Below, piece after piece: positions 56,322 to 64,000 of a stretch of DNA of 64,000 nucleotides. A program made the translations under genes and the position numbers. Source of the DNA: Pseudorasbora parva (lineage: Eukaryota; Chordata; Actinopteri; Cypriniformes; Gobionidae); the NCBI RefSeq assembly GCF_024679245.1, contig NC_090175.1, forward strand, positions 48,337,153 to 48,401,152. Direction: 5' to 3'. A model generated the notes under the pieces. That model ran no database searches, was not told the DNA's origin, and worked only from the letters and a program-made list of their open reading frames with translations. The stretch's first letter is position 1, and each line of letters starts with the position of its first letter.

Positions 56322-58318
56322 TTATCCAGCCATCCACAAGATGAAAGGAATGATAAAAGTTGGAAGTGCAGTGGACGGCGCTATTCCAAGAAAAAACATG
56401 GAAAACATTCCGACGACAGTGGTCAGAAGAACACTCCTCTGGTCCCGGATCACTGATTTTAAATTTTCACAGAACTGTTGAATGAAAGAAAGAGATGGGG
56501 TGGATGAGATTCTAAGTGAGCACTAAAATAAACAAACAAAAGCGTCCATTGGCATCTGAAACGATGCTTCTGTGTATTTGTGGGTGCGTAGCTCGAAGTA
56601 GCATAACGTAGCCTACATCTCCAAACCAACTGCCACTGAATGAAAGTTTTTTTTGTTGCTAAAATGACACAGATTTTCCGAGAAGCTCTCGGCCAGCCAA
56701 ATGACGTGAAAATACGTTGTAACTGAAGTAAAAAGGGTGGAACATCCAGCCCTGCGCCAATCTGAAGCAAAGATTTCAATGGTAACTTTTAACACTTTTT
56801 TTCAGTCAAAGAAAATTAGCGGAATAGCCACACCTCCTCCTAAATGTAATTTTCAATTAAAGTAATTTTAATATTTTTATGGGGCTTAATTAAAGTTAAA
56901 ATTTGGTATAGGCTTTAGGGGATTGTACAATTTTTTATGTATTATATTACAAAAAAAAGAGAAAAAACTGTGAAGCTTTTTGGTTTTAAAATAGCCTATT
57001 ATTGTAATTTTTAAATAAAATCTAAAGTGTTAGTGACGAAAACTAAATACAGGAAGCCATTTTGTTGTCATGTGACTCTTTTAGATCCTCATTACAAGTC
57101 AGGTTTTTTTTTTTTTTTTTAATAAAACATGTTTTAAAAGTCATGTTTTAATTAGTTCGCATTATGAAAACTTAAAGAATGTGGGGAAAAAAATTTGAAA
57201 AAAAAAAGTCTATATTAATCAATAATAAAATGTTATATTATGTAGGCTACTCTATATATTTTTTTAGTTTAAAAAAAACAATGTTTTTTAATAATTACAC
57301 GTGGTCATCTAATCTACAAACAAGCTGTCATTGGGACGGTAGGGCCTTTAAAAAGTTTCTAATATGTACATTAATGTAGGCTACACTTTTGGAACCAATA
57401 ATATATATTTGAGGTATGAAAAGGTGAAACTTTTGATAGGCGTAACAGCTTTTGTAGGCTACTTTTCCTTAGTGTAGAGTAGGCTACAACATTAAATACC
57501 ACTCTAATCCGTTTAACATTGAAGTTTGGGTATAAATGAGGTTGTATAAAATAGGTAACGTTATCTAAACTTTTTCTAATCGACCCTGTAAAAATGTTTT
57601 GCATTTCATTTTTTATATTGAATGCTAAACCTATTTTAAACGGGCTTATACATAAATGTGCGTGTCATGAAAAGAATATAGTCAAGAAATTGGCAACATT
57701 TAATAATTAACTTTTAATCTAGAGGCCAATGATATAAAGTAGCTATGCACTCGTCGATTCAAAATGCTGATGGAAGCCAAACGCGTTTACCTTGTCTGTC
57801 TGCAGACTGACCGCTGTCCCGTAGCGGCAGTATGTTACAAAATGTTCACAGTTATTCCAAAGAAGACTATATGGAATATGACCGATAAGTTTTTCAGCTC
57901 TTCTGGCGACCTCCTCAGCGGCCAGCGGCTGTTTTCTCAGGATAGTATCCATCGTGTTGAGCAAAACAGGGGATCCGTACGCAAAGTCCTCCACCGTGTC
58001 GACCCGTATCAATGCATGCTTGTAGATCACGCCGAGAAGCAATCTCTTGTTTGTCACTACTTTCTGGATTTGAGCTGTGTTGCTCGTCAGAACCGGCAGT
58101 ATGTCAGGCATAAGGTGTGCGACTTTGTTGTCACCGAGATAAATGCCAAAATGTGTGAACAAAGTGCGAGGAACTTCCAAAAGATCTCCGCGCTGGAAAT
58201 AAGTGCTGTCCTCGCGACGCTGCGTGCATTGTTCTTGTTTAGGTGAAGTTGTACTGAAAAAGTTGAAATGTGCAAGAAGGAAGGTTTTCTCCAACAGTAA
58301 AGCAAGAGAATCTAACAT
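56322..58318 (-). CDS. lrat: Lecithin retinol acyltransferase
   Basis: Two coding exons, 57791-58318 and 56322-56474, joined in phase 0 (AAG then TTC), give 226 residues (human 230). The enzyme esterifies all-trans-retinol using the sn-1 acyl group of phosphatidylcholine in the ER, for vitamin A storage and the visual cycle. Visible: N-terminal hydrophobic helix ([17 protein letters not shown]); [20 protein letters not shown] with His56; VAHLMPD with His68; [28 protein letters not shown] with nucleophile Cys157; C-terminal anchor ending [14 protein letters not shown]. All catalytic positions of the NlpC/P60-like LRAT fold are present. This copy is the more canonical of the tandem pair. Synteny with rbm46 matches the human LRAT-RBM46 neighbourhood. 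Fish have more than one lrat gene, and the precise paralogue is not resolved. Confidence 0.93.
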
Positions 58319-58349
58319 TTTGCAGCGCTGCTCAGGCTTTCCTTCCCCG

Positions 58350-58400
58350 CTTCGTTTTATTCTAAGGAGCAGCGGTCCGCCGTGACGTCACGGCGTCATA
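58350..58400 (-). promoter_or_regulatory. Promoter region of lrat with a perfect CRE
   Basis: A palindromic cAMP-response element TGACGTCA lies at 58383-58390, about 65 bases upstream of the ATG, within the longer palindrome CCGTGACGTCACGG. An AT-rich AGAATAAAACG is nearer the ATG (about 58352-58362) and could be a weak TATA element. Function is inferred from sequence only. Confidence 0.45.
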
Positions 58401-58729
58401 GGAAAGTCTATTGGTCGTTATTGATGCGCTGGAAAATGTAAACGACATTGTACATATTTAATGCCTTTTGTACACTGTATATCATAACCATGTCATCTCT
58501 GTATTTTTTTTTTTTTTTTTGCAATCATAATTAAAGAAAGAAAACGTAAAAATAAAAGAAAAATAATATAATAATAACTCTTATGATCAACTGTAACTTA
58601 CTGACCCTTGTCATACAGCCACGGTAAAAGATAGACATGTAAAACAATAAATAGGCCTTTTTTTAGTAGTAAAACGCAGTCACCAGAATGCATCCAGAAA
58701 TGCTTATAACAGCTTTTTAATTTTTACAC

Positions 58730-58799
58730 TAAAGTTCTGATTAGTGTGTGTGTGCAAGTAAGTGTATGTGTATATACACACACACTAATCAGAACTTTA
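58730..58799. repeat. Perfect 23-base inverted repeat beside a CA tract
   Basis: The arm TAAAGTTCTGATTAGTGTG... (58730-58752) is exactly complementary to 58777-58799, with a 24-base loop. Confidence 0.85.
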
Positions 58800-60834
<2,035 letters not shown>

Positions 60835-61900
60835 TTAACCGACCAGTGTTTTCAAATCAGGTAGGCCTCTCAGTTTGTAGTCAAGCAGCATTTGACCGTA
60901 GGCTTTTCCCTGCAGAATAACACATTTTTAGTAATACTAAAAACATGATGTTACACTATGTGACAGTTGTAAGGTACTTTTTCCAAATTCTGATTATAAT
61001 ATAACTGTTATAAAGTCTGGAGCATTTATTTAATCAAAAATTAATTTAAGTAAAAAGTGTCATTCTATTTAAATAGATTTAAAATAAAATCAAAATCTTG
61101 TGATGAAAAAGTATCATTACTCCGGTCTTTGGTGTCACATGATCTGATTTGATGCTCAAGAAACATTTCTTATTATCACAGATGAAAACAGTTGCTTTAT
61201 ATTTTGTGGATTCATTGTGGATTTTTTTTTGATGAATAAAGTTCAAAAGAACAGCAAAATATCTTTACTGTCCCTTTTGATCCTTTAGATTAATCAAATG
61301 TGAATAAAAAGGTATTAATTTCTGACTGACCCCAAACTTTGTATCATGACTTATATTTGGAATGGCACAAGGGGGAGAAACATTTTAAGGTCGTAAATAG
61401 CTAGATCAAGTAATCTCATACCAAGTGTGAATTGTTTCCTCTCTAAAAATACTTTCCTGCCCCAGAATTTCATTATCGTTTTTTAAGCTAACCTTATTGT
61501 GAAACTTCAAAAAGACCTAAAGGCTGACGTCACTGTGCCTGTGTCCATTTTGTGAGTTTGTATGTATGTATGAATGAATGAATGAATGAATGAATGAATG
61601 TGTGTGTTACCTGAGGGTCGCTGCGCAGTGACGCCACCCCTCCCCCTCCGAGTGAGTTTGGAAGAATGAAGTTCAGACCGTGAATGCCAGGCAGTTCGTA
61701 CCTAAAGCCACCGCAAACATGTGAAATACATTATTTTAATTGAGATCACCTCCTGGTTTTCACACATCTGTGCATTAGCTCACACCACACACTCATACAG
61801 ACAGGCACCTAGACATGTCAGTCCTCAGCATGAGGTGGTCCTAATTAGCGGCACCAAAGGAGTGTTCCCCAACCAATAAAACGAGAGGCTTGCTTGCATG

Positions 61901-61956
<56 letters not shown>

Positions 61957-61986
61957 CTCTCTTACACACACACACACACAAACACA

Positions 61987-62026
<40 letters not shown>

Positions 62027-62390
62027 CAGGTCTTTAAAAAGCTGTACAGGCTGCAGATGTTGAGTAGCTTGGTATAAAGGTGTTACAATGTTTATTTTGT
62101 GTGACTTTAACTTCTTTAGAGCTTCAGACATAAACTGGTAATGCTTTCCTTAAAAATAGACAACTAACGAAGCATTATATTGTGCTTTTTCCCTCAACAA
62201 ACCATTACATTTGAATCTTTAACCAATGGAAATGGTCTGCTAGCACATTTATTTATTTCTTCTTACCGTATGACGGAGGGCACATCAGTCTTATCCTTTC
62301 TGATCAAATGTTGGAAAAACTGCTCCACAACATCAGCGGTTAAAAACTTTTTCAGGTAGGGGAAATATAGCGGGTCCCGTGCAATAACAC
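60835..62390 (-). CDS. AtuA-like protein (acyclic terpene utilisation family), C-terminal exons
   Basis: Three minus-strand exons joined in phase by GT-AG introns: 62267-62390, 61611-61701 and 60835-60909 (stop TAA). They encode about 95 residues: GVIARDPLYFPYLKKFLTAD, then YELPGIHGLNFILPNSLGGG with GVASLRSDPQ, then GKAYGQMLLDYKLRGLPDLK. This pattern (VIARDP, YELPxxxxLNFxLxxxLGGG, GKxxGxxLLD) matches the small C-terminal domain of bacterial AtuA proteins, whose N-terminal DUF1446 domain would be encoded beyond the right edge. AtuA belongs to citronellol/acyclic terpene catabolism in Pseudomonas; the animal role is unknown. Two caveats: assignment rests on remembered family patterns, and only the tail is seen. 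A dead Tc1-like element (about 62640-63799) lies upstream, presumably in an intron. Confidence 0.72.
61560..61602. repeat. (GAAT)n tetranucleotide repeat next to a splice donor
   Basis: TGTATGTATGAATGAATG... about 40 bases, ending about 8 bases from the donor of exon 61611-61701 (intron side). Confidence 0.9.
61903..62021. repeat. (CT)n then (CA)n compound microsatellite
   Basis: (CT)n at 61903-61962 passes into (CA)n at 61964-62021, inside an intron of the AtuA-like gene. Confidence 0.97.
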
Positions 62391-62639
62391 CTAAACACAG
62401 AAGTTATACACACAGAGTTATTTATATTTGGAATAGAAATTAGTGAGATGTAACCTTAATATTTAAATATTTAATCATGCTGAATAATATATTCATGTAC
62501 CATTAAAAAAAGTCTGGTTCTTTGCTCAAAAACATGACAGTGTATTTACTTAAGTTTACAGCAGAATTCACACATGCAAAAAATCCCAGATTACCCTAAT
62601 TTCTCTAAATTAGCATATGCATTTTTTATTTTATTTATT

Positions 62640-63799
62640 GATTTATCTACTTAAACTCCAAGACCATTTTTGGGGATTTCCACCTGGATTGGCCTACCCA
62701 AATTGAAAAGCTTCCCATACACACATACAGTGGTCTAAGTTCAAAATGTTGGTGTCATTTTACAGGAAACCCTTTAAACTCATTTTACAAGAAATACCTT
62801 TAAACTTGTTATCAGTATAAAAGATGCCTGTTTACAACCTCAAACAGTCAGACTCCAAACTCCACTATGGCCAAGACCAAATAGCTGTCAAAGGACACCA
62901 GAAACAAAATTGTAGACCTGCACCAGGCTGGGAAGACTGAATCTGCAATAGGTAAGCAGCTTGGTGTGAAGAAATCAACTGTGGGAGCAATTATTAGAAA
63001 ATGGAAGACATACAAAACCACTGATAATCTCCCTCGATCTGGGGCTCTATGCAAGATCTCACCCGTGGGGTCAAAATGATCACAAGCAAAAATCAAAAAT
63101 CCCAGAACCACACAGGCGGGACCTAGTGAATGACCTGCAGAGAGCTGGGACCAAAGTAACAAAGGCTACTATCAGTAACACACTACGCCTACAGGGACTC
63201 AAATCCTGCAGTGCCAGACGTGTCCCCCTGCTAAAGCCAGTACATGTCCGGGACCATGTTTAGAGGAGAAGGAATTGATGAAATGCACCATACCTGCTGT
63301 GAAGCTTGGGGGTGGAAACATTATGCTTTGGGGCTGTTTTTCTGCAAAGGGACCAGGATGACTGATCCGTGTAAAGATTTTGAGTAAAAACCTCCTTCCA
63401 TCAGCAAGGGCATTGAGGATGAAACATGGCTGGGTCTTTCAGCATGACAATGATTCCAAACACACCGCCCGGGCAACAGAGTGGCTTTGTGAGAAGCATT
63501 TCAAGGTCCTGGAGTGGCCTAGCCAGTCTCCAGATCTCAACCCCATAGAAAATATTTGGAGGGAGTTGAAAATACGTGTTGCCCAGCGACATCCCCAAAA
63601 CATCACTGCTCTAGAGGAGATCTGCATGGAGGAATGGGCCAAACTACCAGCAACAGTGTGATTTTCTGGATTTTTTTTCTCATTCTGTCTCTTATAGTTA
63701 AAGTGTACCTATGATGAAACTTACAGGCCTCTCTCATCTTTTTAAGCAGGAGAACTTACACAATTGGTGGCTAACTAAATACTTTTTTGCCCCACTGTA
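62640..63799 (+). mobile_element. Dead Tc1-like transposon, probably in an intron of the AtuA-like gene
   Basis: The right terminus AATACTTTTTTGCCCCACTG is a typical Tc1 end, followed by TA at 63798-63799. The left terminus is not recognisable and may be truncated. It is oriented opposite to the surrounding gene and contains the broken transposase at 62867-63661. Confidence 0.7.
62867..63661 (+). pseudogene. Tc1-like transposase, broken
   Basis: The start is MAKTK followed at once by a TAG stop. Then come [20 protein letters not shown] and an HTH region ([19 protein letters not shown]), further stops, a segment with [18 protein letters not shown] (63305-63360), and the C-terminal part [20 protein letters not shown] with [19 protein letters not shown] (63380-63661). 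That last part contains the second Asp and the Asn-Pro-Ile-Glu third catalytic position of the DDE motif. At least three stops or frameshifts and a deletion disable it. Confidence 0.85.
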
Positions 63800-64000
63800 T
63801 GCCCCCCCCCCCCCCCAAAAAAAAAACCCACAGACTCACAGTCTACTATGAATGACACATAACCATCCGTCACATCGAAGATGAAGTTAAGACTAGGGCA
63901 AATTGCCACATGACAAGAGAGTGTTGCCTTTTGGGCTGCAGACAGTGAGCTGTGATTTGTTGTTTGTGGTCAGAGAACATGGTCTGACCCAGCATTTTCC
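63800..64000. other. Short flank, possible start of further intron
   Basis: A C8-plus/A8-plus homopolymer pair lies at 63802-63829. No exon of the AtuA-like gene is recognisable here. Confidence 0.4.

Noticed and set aside
57764..58246. 160-residue plus-strand frame opposite lrat exon 1
   Set aside because: It is the complement of a strongly supported coding exon; a shadow frame.

Overview
The window is nuclear DNA of a teleost, most likely a cyprinid. Evidence: AT-rich intergenic DNA, long (CA)n/(AT)n microsatellites, GT-AG introns, many interspersed repeats typical of carp-like fishes, and the vertebrate gene neighbourhood rbm46 - lrat. It is not prokaryotic: there are no operons, no rRNA or tRNA gene that I can see, and no CRISPR array.

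Layout. 1-4145: the 5' part of a minus-strand Ty3/Gypsy-like retrotransposon with an intact gag gene and a probable 2-kb LTR; pol lies beyond the left edge. 4.1-40 kb: gene-poor DNA filled with mobile-element remains. These are three copies of a palindromic MITE with a G-rich centre, one of them split by a LINE fragment; TTAA-flanked MITEs; a 1.6-kb foldback element; several decayed Tc1-like transposons; a BEL/Pao fossil; and many microsatellites. 40.8-50.9 kb: rbm46 on the minus strand, five coding exons, 537 codons assembled. Its 6.7-kb third coding intron is almost entirely a seven-element nest of transposons. 51.5-58.4 kb: two tandem minus-strand genes of the lecithin retinol acyltransferase (LRAT) family, one canonical and one divergent, both keeping the catalytic His/His/Cys residues. 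60.8-62.4 kb: the last three coding exons of a minus-strand gene whose product resembles the C-terminal domain of bacterial AtuA (acyclic terpene utilisation) proteins. A dead Tc1-like transposon lies just upstream of these exons, probably in an intron.

The genes do not form a pathway. rbm46 is a germ-cell RNA-binding protein gene, the LRAT genes make retinyl esters, and the AtuA-like gene is of unknown role in animals. All of these genes and the gag read on the minus strand. No clearly new biological system is evident. The strongest observations are the reconstructable nested insertions in the rbm46 intron, a MITE whose TTAA target duplication is shown by a paralogous empty site in the same window, the palindromic MITE family with G-quadruplex-like loops, and the AtuA-like vertebrate gene.
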